From positions 1 through 64,000 of the forward strand of contig NZ_JAGIKZ010000003.1 in assembly GCF_017874625.1 (NCBI RefSeq): DNA of 64,000 bases. Reading direction: 5' to 3'. The notes under the pieces are model-generated. The model searched no databases, was not told where the DNA came from, and worked only from the letters and a program-made list of their open reading frames with translations. Numbering within the stretch: position 1 is the stretch's first letter; every line of letters starts with the position of its first letter. The DNA is from Cytobacillus eiseniae (GTDB lineage Bacteria; Bacillota; Bacilli; Bacillales; Cytobacillaceae). Shown one piece after another: positions 24,631 to 33,187 of the stretch. A program made the translations under genes and the position numbers.

Positions 24631-24679
24631 AAAACCTCCTATTTATGTGTGATAAATCCACATTTATAGGAGGTTTTTT
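24631..24679 (+). promoter_or_regulatory. Hairpin enclosing the integrase ribosome binding site
   Basis: AAAACCTCCTAT pairs with ATAGGAGGTTTT, with further pairing of ATGTG and CACAT around the loop, and the 3' arm is followed by T residues. It looks like a terminator for eno readthrough, while the 3' arm contains AGGAGG, the ribosome binding site of the integrase at 24682. Readthrough mRNA would therefore hide the site. Confidence 0.7.
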
Positions 24680-24681
24680 CT

Positions 24682-25587
24682 ATGTTGATGAAAGATTTAC
24701 AAAAAGAGTTTACATTTGATTTGCAAATTAAGAATTATTCTAAGAGGACAATAGAGACTTACAATTACAACCTAGACCAATTAATAAACTTTATGAAGGA
24801 GCAATATGATGTTGCAGATTTAGAGGATATCTCAACACTGCATATTAAAAAGTTTATCCAATATCAAATGGAAGTTGGCAATAAATCAAATTACACTAAC
24901 ACAATGATTAAATCCTTTAGAGCATTTTATAATTATCTTGTTAGTGAGGAACATGTCAGTCACAATATAATGGCAAAAATAAAACTATTGAAAGAAGAAA
25001 AGGTTGTTATTAAAACATTCACGGATAAAGAAGTAGCAAAGATGATTGAGGTATATGATTTTAAAAGCTATTTAAACGCTCGTAACAAGGTCATAATAGC
25101 TATGTTTGTCGATACGGGGTTAAGGATGAGTGAGTTAATAAATTTACATTGTAGTTATTTAAATGAAACGAATATGAGAGTTTTAGGAAAAGGTTCGAAA
25201 TGGCGTTATGTTCCTATTAGTCTTATGTTAAAGAAATACATGATTAGATTTGAACGAATTAAAGAAGCGTATTTTAAAAATAAGTCATTGGAACACGATA
25301 ATTATTTTTTGTCTAGAAGCGGGAAACCCTTAACGGGTGTACAAATACAAAATATTGTAAGGGAGGCGGGAGTTAAAGCGAAGGTGAGGGAAGAGATTAG
25401 ATGTAGCCCTCATACATTGAGACATTATTCAATCCAATCAAATTTAAGGAATGGTCTTGATTTGTATAGTTGCTCCAAAATTGCAGGACATGAAAATATC
25501 CAAGTAACAAAGCGTTATTTGCAAGGAATTGAAACGGAGAATATTTTAGAAATGGCTTCTAGGACAAGTCCATTGATGAATTTATAA
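24682..25587 (+). CDS. int: Tyrosine recombinase/integrase (XerC/D-like)
   Basis: A 301-residue phage-integrase-family recombinase with an N-terminal SAM-like core-binding domain (about residues 5-90, KNYSKRTIETYNYNLDQLINF) and a catalytic domain with Arg in DTGLRMSELINL, HxxR in SPHTLRHYS, His in AGHENIQ and the nucleophile Tyr in TKRYL. All catalytic residues are present. There is no long arm-binding extension of the lambda type; it is XerC/D-sized. Its position next to the duplicated eno end marks it as the enzyme that integrated the element. AGGAGG before ATG 24682 lies in a hairpin. Confidence 0.93.
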   Translation: MLMKDLQKEFTFDLQIKNYSKRTIETYNYNLDQLINFMKEQYDVADLEDISTLHIKKFIQYQMEVGNKSNYTNTMIKSFRAFYNYLVSEEHVSHNIMAKIKLLKEEKVVIKTFTDKEVAKMIEVYDFKSYLNARNKVIIAMFVDTGLRMSELINLHCSYLNETNMRVLGKGSKWRYVPISLMLKKYMIRFERIKEAYFKNKSLEHDNYFLSRSGKPLTGVQIQNIVREAGVKAKVREEIRCSPHTLRHYSIQSNLRNGLDLYSCSKIAGHENIQVTKRYLQGIETENILEMASRTSPLMNL

Positions 25588-25714
25588 AACATGCATAGGT
25601 AACCCTGCCAGCTAATCCTATACATTCTATTATTAAAACAATGAAGCCATTTCTCATTTAAGAGAGGGTGTTATTTAACTTTCAATAAGGGGATAACTGC
25701 ACTCTTCCATCAAT

Positions 25715-25751
25715 AAAAAAGCCCATGTTATCTTTAATTGAATAACATGGG
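25715..25751 (-). terminator. Terminator after the 494-residue gene
   Basis: Minus-strand stem CCCATGTTAT / ATAACATGGG followed by CTTTTTT. The region 25588-25714 shows no gene. Confidence 0.85.
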
Positions 25752-25766
25752 TAAAATGATTATGTA

Positions 25767-27251
25767 TTATGCTGTCGCTTCTTCTTCAACATCTTGAATT
25801 GTTATTAGATTATCTTTATAGCTTGAAACATATGTACTATTAAACTTTTCTTGTGTAATACCATCATGGGGAAATTCACCTGTTCTAACATCACCAAATA
25901 GGCTGTACCCGTAGTATTCTTGCAATTTACGATATGCTTCTACATACAATCCTTTAATCATTAAATCCTGTGTGACCCTATATTTATTATCTTCAAACTT
26001 ATGTATATTTGCTTTACCACCAAATTCATTAATAGATTTCTTTTGGAATTTATCTTGTCTACCCTCCGCTAAATCTACAACATATTTATTTAAAGCTCCA
26101 TGAAAATCAATTCTATTTTCCAAGAAGTATTTTGCTTCATCGGAATTGTAGAATGCCAATGCTTCTTTGTTGTTCTTCTCCAACCAATTGATAATAGGAT
26201 TTATACCTGCTCTAACGAATAGTGCATGTGCTTCGTATGACAATACTATGTATAGTCTTTCACCTATCTCATTGGTGATTAGATTCAATTGTTTTTTATG
26301 TTCTTTCCAATATTCCTTAACGATTGGTTTGTTTCTGTAACGGCTAATTTCATCAAGCGATAACTTTCTAAATTTAGGTGAATTTTGAAGTTTGCGTTCC
26401 AACTTTGCAATCGCACCTACAACAGGTGCTGATAATTCAATGTATTTAGTTTGAATCGCTTCTTCTCTGACGTATATGCCACTTTCTTCATCAAAATACT
26501 CATGAAGATAAGGTATCTCACATTTAGCCATTGTATAAGATTGATGCTTAATAATTTTAGCTTTCACCAATTTTTGAATCACGCCCATGAAATATTTTTG
26601 AAGTCTTTCAATCTCACGTTTAATATAATCATCAATCAAATACTCTTGCCCCGATTCTATAACCTTATTTTCTACTAACTTATCTGATTCTTTCTCTAAA
26701 GCACTAAGTGAATATCTTAATTTTGAAGCTTGAAACGTATCATCTGTAATAATTCCTAAATTAACCAACCATTTAATAACTGTTAATGGCTCATTTCCAA
26801 TTCTATTTAGAAGATGTTCAATTACCATAATCGGAAATGTTTGTTCATATTTTAACGGTACTTGTCCTTGCCCATTTGAAACACGACCATCTACAATATC
26901 TTTTTCAACATCAAACTCTTCATCTAAAGTAAATTCCATATTGTATTGTTTGCCTATAACATCTACGACACCAAATTTTGAATTCAACACCTTCATTAGT
27001 GCATTTTGGCTTTCTATTCTCCATTTTTTACCCGCCAATACACAAGCCTTCTGCTTATCAGTTCCATATTCCATTACTAGTTCTACTAAACCTATTTTTC
27101 TCACTAACAAAACTCCATTCGTATTTTTAATATGTATTATCTTCAAAAAGGACGTAAGATTGTCCTTTAATATTAATTTATATATTAAGGAGCGATTATA
27201 CGTCCTTTCTCCATAAATCGTTCTTTTGTTAATCATGTACTTTGCCACCAT
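25767..27251 (-). CDS. Unknown 494-residue element protein
   Basis: I do not recognise a family. The product is soluble and charged, with no signal peptide or membrane helix. Helix-rich stretches (about residues 140-240, with several Lys/Glu-rich helices) and a region near 85-180 that could form winged helices are visible. A large, lone minus-strand gene with several inverted repeats just upstream (27256-27467) would fit a replication initiator or DNA-binding regulator of the element, but no Rep catalytic motif is evident. The start is uncertain: ATG 27251 has no good ribosome binding site, and an in-frame ATG five codons later follows GGTGG. Confidence 0.75.
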   Translation of the reverse strand: MVAKYMINKRTIYGERTYNRSLIYKLILKDNLTSFLKIIHIKNTNGVLLVRKIGLVELVMEYGTDKQKACVLAGKKWRIESQNALMKVLNSKFGVVDVIGKQYNMEFTLDEEFDVEKDIVDGRVSNGQGQVPLKYEQTFPIMVIEHLLNRIGNEPLTVIKWLVNLGIITDDTFQASKLRYSLSALEKESDKLVENKVIESGQEYLIDDYIKREIERLQKYFMGVIQKLVKAKIIKHQSYTMAKCEIPYLHEYFDEESGIYVREEAIQTKYIELSAPVVGAIAKLERKLQNSPKFRKLSLDEISRYRNKPIVKEYWKEHKKQLNLITNEIGERLYIVLSYEAHALFVRAGINPIINWLEKNNKEALAFYNSDEAKYFLENRIDFHGALNKYVVDLAEGRQDKFQKKSINEFGGKANIHKFEDNKYRVTQDLMIKGLYVEAYRKLQEYYGYSLFGDVRTGEFPHDGITQEKFNSTYVSSYKDNLITIQDVEEEATA

Positions 27252-27255
27252 CTCT

Positions 27256-27467
27256 GTTAAAAGTGCAAAAAACGCACTTTTAACAGACCTCGCCCAAAGT
27301 ACGCAAAGGGCGAATTAAACTCTGGATGTGATGTGATTTGTTTTCCATTCACATCTCTTAAATTTGTTAGCGATGTTTTTGGCGTACCTTTTTGCATCGC
27401 AACGTGTCGAGATAATTTGTGAAGCGGAGCGTAACAAATTTCTTGACATGCTTGTGTAAAAAGGTAC
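27256..27467. repeat. Cluster of inverted repeats upstream of the 494-residue gene
   Basis: Four or more hairpins lie in 210 bp: GTTAAAAGTGC / GCACTTTTAAC (27256-27284, perfect 11 bp), CGCCC / GGGCG (27291-27312), GATGTGA / TCACATC (about 27330-27357), and a large one at 27384-27467 with arms GTACCTTTTT / AAAAAGGTAC and inner arms TGTCGAGATAATTTGT / ACAAATTTCTTGACA. A TAGCGA hexamer lies just before the last. The cluster resembles replication or transfer origins. The remaining stretch to 28090 is AT-rich and holds nothing I recognise. Confidence 0.75.
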
Positions 27468-28090
27468 ATAATCATCAATTTGTTAACTAAATCTTCAAGT
27501 TACATATCAATCCAACCATCATAATTTGTAATGGAATATGTATCATATGAAGATGGTTTAAAATACTCTAAATTCTGTCAATAGAGAGCAATCATGTATT
27601 TATCATTAATGTTATGTTAGATGTTATTTTAGAATTGATAAAATTAATATTTTATGTAGTGGGTAACATTTTGTGTTTTTGTTGCGTAGGTATTGATACA
27701 GTAGTGTTTATGTGGATGTTGACAAAGGATAATATTTACGCATGAAAATCTATGTTCTTATAATATTTATTATATCATAATAGTTATGATTTGTCAATTT
27801 TTGTGCTATTATCTATCTTTTGTTAAATGATTGTTGTGCTTTATAGTAAATAGCTCTATATTTCTTGCTTTATGAGTTCTATCCCTACATAAATTTAAAT
27901 AGTCTATTCCGTATGATTATTAATTAAAACCTGTCTATAGACAAAATTCTAACGTATGAAACTAACTTAAATAGATTTTATTCTAAAAATATGTATAAAT
28001 AGTAAATAATGGTATATTTAAATGAGGGGAAATTCACAAGAGGAATTCGGTAATCTAATAGAAAAAATTTCATTTTAGGGGTATGAGGAT

Positions 28091-29140
28091 ATGGACTTTT
28101 ATTTACTTGTTGTTGGACTTCTAACTTCCGTTATTTGTATTGGTTGGGTATTTATTAACCTTTTTAGAAAAAAGAAGTTAAGAAAACCAGGCATAGGAAT
28201 AGTAGTAGGATTTGTATTAATACTTGTTTCTGTATTCATGCCACAAAAAGAAGAGGTTTCTTTTATCGGTGAAGAAAACGAAATAGAAGAAAATATTAAA
28301 AAAATGTCGGATAATATTGATACTGTTGAATTAGATGAATATAAGCAGGAACATTTAGAATTAGTAACAGGTATACATTTTCTTTTTATTGATGCTTTTG
28401 AACTACATAAAGATATAGAAGGTAACGATAATGTTTTGTCGAGTGATGGTGTAGAGGCAAATATTGAAGTAATTAATGATGAGTTAATGTCAAAACTAAA
28501 AGATTATAAGGACATTGTAGGGGAACTTCCAAAAGATAAGCTCTCAACGCATATGGATATAGTTACCAATGGAGCGGAAGGAGTGGGATTACTACATGAA
28601 GCGGTATTTTATGGACAAATTAACTATTTTGAAGATGCTAAACTATACTTGGAAAAAACTATTAATTTGATAAAAGAGTGGGAAATGGGAATTGAAGGAT
28701 ATGATAGCCATGTAACTAAAATAGATGAAACAGGGGCAAAAGACGTTTTATATATGTGGGAAGATGATATTTCCTGGCATTGTTTAAGCATTACAGGCAA
28801 TTTACAAGAATTTGGTAGGCTTTATGCGGAGATTGGTGAAGACAGGCAACAATTAACGAATCAACATATAAGAACAAAATTTGATAATCTATTTCAAGAA
28901 ACTATAGAACTAATAAATCAATACAATAATGATATTTCACCTCTACTTGTAGAGGATGAATTGAAAGGAAAATTTTTTGAGATGTTAAATCCAACCCTAA
29001 ATGCAATGGAACATCTCATGAATGGTATCCATAATAATGACATGGTAGCATTGAAAAAAGCAAAACCAGAAATAATCGAAGCCCTAAGATTAGGTAAGGA
29101 ATGGAATACTTTATTATTACCTCATTTAGAAAAACAATAA
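28091..29140 (+). CDS. Membrane-anchored protein of unknown function
   Basis: The 349-residue product starts with two hydrophobic helices (about residues 3-21 and 33-50) split by a basic loop (RKKKLRKPG), which would put both ends outside. An acidic, helical domain of about 290 residues follows, rich in Glu/Asp with internal similarity between the segments near 80-180 and 220-340. There is no lipobox. I recognise no family with confidence. It is a single-gene unit with its own terminator. GGGG nine bases before ATG 28091 can serve as the binding site. Confidence 0.75.
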   Translation: MDFYLLVVGLLTSVICIGWVFINLFRKKKLRKPGIGIVVGFVLILVSVFMPQKEEVSFIGEENEIEENIKKMSDNIDTVELDEYKQEHLELVTGIHFLFIDAFELHKDIEGNDNVLSSDGVEANIEVINDELMSKLKDYKDIVGELPKDKLSTHMDIVTNGAEGVGLLHEAVFYGQINYFEDAKLYLEKTINLIKEWEMGIEGYDSHVTKIDETGAKDVLYMWEDDISWHCLSITGNLQEFGRLYAEIGEDRQQLTNQHIRTKFDNLFQETIELINQYNNDISPLLVEDELKGKFFEMLNPTLNAMEHLMNGIHNNDMVALKKAKPEIIEALRLGKEWNTLLLPHLEKQ

Positions 29141-29155
29141 TACTTTTAGAAAAGG

Positions 29156-29183
29156 AAGACCGTCAATAGAAGGTCTTTTTTTG
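29156..29183 (+). terminator. Terminator after the membrane-anchored gene
   Basis: Stem AAGACC / GGTCTT with an 8-9-base loop, then seven T. Confidence 0.82.
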
Positions 29184-29349
29184 TGGGTATTTATTATCGA
29201 TACCGATAGATTACACTTTTAAGGTTATCAATAAATGTAAAAGGAATCTAGTAAGTTCACAGTTTTATGGGTGCTGTTTATTGTTGTTTAACTATTGCTA
29301 TATTTTTATAAATAGTTAAGAAATTGCTGTTTATTAAAGTATGCTTTTA

Positions 29350-29374
29350 GGACTGAAAAAACAGTCCTTTTTTA
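29350..29374 (+). terminator. Second terminator-like hairpin
   Basis: GGACTG / CAGTCC around six A, followed by six T, in the gap before the serine recombinase. No gene lies between it and the terminator at 29156, so it may belong to a small RNA or a leader. Confidence 0.6.
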
Positions 29375-29436
29375 CGTTTATTAAGGTAGATTATTTAATT
29401 TAAAAAACGTTAATAAATCTATAAGGTAATTATGAA

Positions 29437-29562
29437 AAGTCTAAAAGTTTCAACTTCTGAACAATGTATTAGTATTGTCTGAAAATTAGTCTAGAAACAA
29501 CTTGTGGTTGTCTAAAAGTTAGTCTAAAATAAAGGTATAAAAGATTGTTAATTTTTAGACAA
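29437..29562. promoter_or_regulatory. Candidate recombination (res) site of the serine recombinase
   Basis: The motif TGTCTRAAARTTAGTCTA occurs at 29476-29493 and 29509-29526. Related half-motifs (AGTCTAAAAG near 29437 and the reverse TTTTAGACA near 29553) flank it. Clustered repeats immediately upstream of a resolvase gene are where res sites usually lie, and they would also allow autoregulation. Confidence 0.55.
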
Positions 29563-29575
29563 AGGAGCGGTTATA

Positions 29576-30160
29576 ATGGCGTTAATTGGTTATGCAAGAA
29601 CTTCTACAGCTCTACAAGAAAATGGTTTAGAAACACAAAAGCATTTATTAGAAGAAGCAGGCTGTAAACGTATCTTTTTTGAAAAGGTGACAGGAACAAG
29701 TACCATTAAAAGAAGTGAAATAAAAGATGCTATTAATTTTTTAGATAAAGGTGACACCTTAATCGTCACAAAAATTGACCGACTAGCACGTTCTATAATT
29801 GATTTACATAACATCGTTAAAGAATTAAATGAAAAAGGGGTAAATGTTAGATTTTTAAAAGAAAATATTGAGTTTCAAGCGGGAGAGAATAATAGTTCCC
29901 TTCAAACATTACTGTTTAATATTTTAGGTTCTTTTGCACAGTTTGAACGTGACATTATTGTAGAAAGGACTGGAGAAGGAAGAGAGCGAGCCAAAAAGCA
30001 GGGGAAACATATGGGAAGACCTTCACAAGATAAAAAAGCAATCGAGAAGTCATTGAAGCTATATGCTGAAAGAGAATCAAATGGAATGAGTGTAAGCGAT
30101 ATTTCAAAGATAACAGGTGTACCTAGAAGCTCGATATATGCGGAATTAAAGAAACGATGA
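29576..30160 (+). CDS. Serine recombinase (resolvase/invertase type)
   Basis: A 194-residue small serine recombinase with catalytic Ser10 (GYARTSTALQ), the conserved KIDRLARS motif near residue 64, the long E helix (FNILGSFAQFERDIIVERT), and a C-terminal HTH (MSVSDISKITGVPRSSIYAEL). It is of resolvase length and lacks the large C-terminal domain of phage integrases, so resolution or inversion is more likely than element integration. GGAGCGG precedes ATG 29576. Repeats upstream look like its binding sites. Confidence 0.92.
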   Translation: MALIGYARTSTALQENGLETQKHLLEEAGCKRIFFEKVTGTSTIKRSEIKDAINFLDKGDTLIVTKIDRLARSIIDLHNIVKELNEKGVNVRFLKENIEFQAGENNSSLQTLLFNILGSFAQFERDIIVERTGEGRERAKKQGKHMGRPSQDKKAIEKSLKLYAERESNGMSVSDISKITGVPRSSIYAELKKR

Positions 30161-30305
30161 TAGGGTTTTTTAGTCTATCTTTTTTACAATGAAGTAGTGG
30201 TAGACCTTTAGAAATAGTTTTTTATTATAGAAGTTATGGGTAATTTTACCTTGATTTGAAATTAAATGATATAATTTTAATATTATTAATTTTGGGGGCA
30301 ATGAA

Positions 30306-31241
30306 ATGTCAATAACATTATATTTTGCGAAGGTTAATATTAATTCTCATATATTGGAAATTTATAAAGATAAGAAAAAACGAAATGAAATATTAAAATT
30401 AGTATTCCTAAATCTAAAGGAAGGCATCAAATATAAAAAAAGCAACTTGAATTATACAGAGAATGGTGAAACATATACTTATGATGCAGATTACAAGTTG
30501 AATAATATTACAAAATTTGATGACGATACGATTGTTGGTAGTGTAATTAAAACATCTTATCTATTTGCAAATAAATTAAATGAAGAAACGGGAGAAGTAA
30601 CTAAAATACCTGTTGAAAACTCAGAGGTTATAGAGTTTTACTTTGATGTTTATAAAGAGAAAATTGCTTATTATAGAACTAACAGATTTGGTTATGCTGA
30701 ATTTCCTCAAGTCTTTAAAGAGTTTTTGAATATATGTATGTCTTCAAAACGTGAGGAATATAATTTCGAAGTATCAGTATTAAGAGAAGGACTAAATGTT
30801 GAAGATATTCAGAATCAGTTAAAAAAATTAGGTAGACTAGAAACTTTAAAGATAGAAATTATCCCACCGAATCCAGATGATGAACTTTTAGATGGAATAC
30901 AAGATAATGGGGAAGAATATATTGAAGGAATAAAAGAGGGAAATATTACTTATACAAGTACAGCTTTTGAATCTAAAGATTCAAGAGGTTTGAATATTGA
31001 TGCAAAATTAATAAAAAAAGAGCTAAACAAAGTAAATAATATACATCCGAAACTAACAGATGTAAAAGCTATAAGAAATGGATATTTAACAGTTGAAGCA
31101 AGAAACAAAAGTGGTAGATTTTTTTCAACAAACAAAACCAAACCAATTACAGATAAATTAGAAGAAAAGCCTAGTTCTATAGTGGAATTTGCTACTTTAT
31201 GTAAAAGGAAAATTGTATCATTAGCTAATTCCTTACGATAG
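30306..31241 (+). CDS. Unknown 311-residue soluble protein, first of a gene pair
   Basis: I do not recognise the family. The product is hydrophilic with no signal peptide. The first two thirds look alpha/beta (EVIEFYFDVYKEKIAYYRTN; YNFEVSVLREGLNVEDIQNQL) and the C-terminal third is basic. It ends 10 bp before a four-helix membrane protein gene, so the two are almost certainly co-transcribed. A soluble sensor or DNA/RNA-binding protein paired with a small membrane protein recalls lambda RexA/RexB and Kiwa-type defence pairs, but I see no sequence proof of homology. GGGGG lies seven bases before ATG 30306. Confidence 0.75.
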   Translation: MSITLYFAKVNINSHILEIYKDKKKRNEILKLVFLNLKEGIKYKKSNLNYTENGETYTYDADYKLNNITKFDDDTIVGSVIKTSYLFANKLNEETGEVTKIPVENSEVIEFYFDVYKEKIAYYRTNRFGYAEFPQVFKEFLNICMSSKREEYNFEVSVLREGLNVEDIQNQLKKLGRLETLKIEIIPPNPDDELLDGIQDNGEEYIEGIKEGNITYTSTAFESKDSRGLNIDAKLIKKELNKVNNIHPKLTDVKAIRNGYLTVEARNKSGRFFSTNKTKPITDKLEEKPSSIVEFATLCKRKIVSLANSLR

Positions 31242-31251
31242 GAGAAGTAGA

Positions 31252-31992
31252 ATGAGAAAGCGGATTTTCGGTAGGTTCAAGGAAAATCAAAAATGGGACG
31301 ATTATATAAATTTTAAATCTTTTGAATGCAGAATGTCTTTAATTGTCACTATTATTATGATACTTTCTTTCAAGTATCTTGATGTATATACTAAGTTTGA
31401 CCTTTATTTAACTCCATTACAGAATATCACAGTTTACGTTGCACAGGCACTAATTGGTATGTTAGGAATAATACTTGCAGGAATTGCTATAATTGTAAGT
31501 GTATTAAATAAAGATTCACTTAATTCTATAGAAAAAGTAAACGGTAAAGGGAAAGTTCAAAGAGTATTAATTAGTTTTGAATTTTTAACATTTAATATTG
31601 GTATTGGAATATTCCTGTTTTTTTTATTAAATCTTATTTTATATAGTCATCAAGAACTGATACCTGTCTTATGGTTCTATTTGGTTCTAGCTATAAGTTC
31701 ATATTTTTTAGCATTTATCATTTTTTATACAATAAGTTTAACAGGTAACTGTATTAGAGTATTTTACATCAACGATTTATATTCAAGTATTTTAGATAAA
31801 GAAAAAAGTATATATGAGATTGCAAATGAAGTGAGAGTTGATTATCTTCTTTATAGTTTGCATAAAGCTTCAAATTTATCTCCTCAGGAACTTTTGGATG
31901 ATTTAGATGAATTTGTTGATTCAAGTAATATACCTAATAAAGAGGTTATAAAAAAATACCTTAAAAATTATTATAGTTTACCTAAAGAATAA
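31252..31992 (+). CDS. Four-helix membrane protein, second of the gene pair
   Basis: A 246-residue protein with a basic N-terminus (MRKRIFGRFKENQKWDD) and four hydrophobic helices at about residues 25-45, 57-83, 104-128 and 137-163, then a soluble C-terminal tail of about 80 residues (SIYEIANEVRVDYLLYSLHK). It follows the 311-residue gene by 10 bp with AGGAGAAG as binding site. No transporter signature is seen. An effector that perturbs the membrane in a defence pair is one hypothesis. Between its stop and the right repeat (31993-32488) no gene is visible. Confidence 0.75.
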   Translation: MRKRIFGRFKENQKWDDYINFKSFECRMSLIVTIIMILSFKYLDVYTKFDLYLTPLQNITVYVAQALIGMLGIILAGIAIIVSVLNKDSLNSIEKVNGKGKVQRVLISFEFLTFNIGIGIFLFFLLNLILYSHQELIPVLWFYLVLAISSYFLAFIIFYTISLTGNCIRVFYINDLYSSILDKEKSIYEIANEVRVDYLLYSLHKASNLSPQELLDDLDEFVDSSNIPNKEVIKKYLKNYYSLPKE

Positions 31993-32365
31993 TAATACTT
32001 TATTTGGGCACAGTTAAGAAGAATTACTGATAATATAGAATGTGTGTTATTTCATAGTGGGCGGTGTATATAACCAAAAGTAATATTTTGTAAAATAGGA
32101 TTCGACAAAGCACTTACTCTCCCGCAATCAGTCTAGAAAAAACAATACCGTGTAAACGATTTAACTATATAGCGCTAGAAACCCTATAGACAACTTTACT
32201 TAATTCTATTACTACTTATAATAGATGAAGAAGTATTTCCACGAGAAGTGGTTGTAGTTTATTGAAACTAATTATTATTAAACAAAAATCTATTCTTACA
32301 ATTCTTAAAAACAGAAGCGGTTGTTGCTTTTATTTTGTATGGATAATGCTATATAATTGAATTAA

Positions 32366-32598
<233 letters not shown>

Positions 32599-32603
32599 TT
32601 ATG

Positions 32604-32630
32604 AGGGCGGCCGTTTTGGTCGCCCTTTTT
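32604..32630 (+). terminator. Ancestral eno terminator
   Basis: Stem GGGCGGCC / GGTCGCCC followed by five or six T, eight bases after the displaced eno stop codon. Confidence 0.8.
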
Positions 32631-32636
32631 GGTTGT

Positions 32637-33187
32637 TTGGCGAATAAAATCGATGTGACGGCGAATATAATGCAGTTATTGTCCAATATATTGAGGAGGA
32701 CGGCGAGTAAAGCGCTGATCATGTCCAATAAAAGTGCAGCAACGGCGAATAACGCAGTTGAACATAGCTAGTGGCACTTGTGTCTGCCCAAATTTGAAGA
32801 CGTGGCCCACAGGTTTTGCAAATTTTTGTTGTTTGGCGAATAAAATCGGTGTGATGGCGAATATAATGCAGTTATTGTCCAATATATTGAGGAGGACGGC
32901 GAATAAAGCGCTGATCATGTCCAATAAAAGTGCAGAAACGGCGAATAACGCAGTTGAACATAGCTAGTGGTACTGTGTTCCTGCCCCAATTTGAAAATGT
33001 GGTTTGTGCACAAGGCATAAGTTAAGAGGCGGCCAGTCAAATTTCGTCCTTTATCGGTGGTTTGGCGAATAAAATTGATGTGACGGCGAATAAAGTGCCC
33101 CTAATGTCCAATAAATCGAGTGGAACGGCGAATAAATCGGCAATCATGTCCAATAAAAGCGCACTAACGGCAAATAACTCAATTAAA
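32637..33187. repeat. 21-bp minisatellite in three blocks
   Basis: Three blocks of six 21-bp units (32637-32762, 32833-32958, 33062-33187). Units alternate between forms starting ATGGCGAATAAA/ACGGCGAATAAA and ATGTCCAATAAA. Blocks 1 and 2 with their spacer make a 196-bp tandem duplication. Every block is 126 bp and would read as heptapeptides of the type (M/T)(A/S)NKSxx, but no ribosome binding site is seen, so coding is doubtful. The last block runs into the 3' end of the NERD gene. Confidence 0.85.

Noticed and set aside
27257..27478. 73-codon minus-strand frame over the hairpin cluster
   Set aside because: It is fully explained by the inverted repeats, and no start signal is visible.
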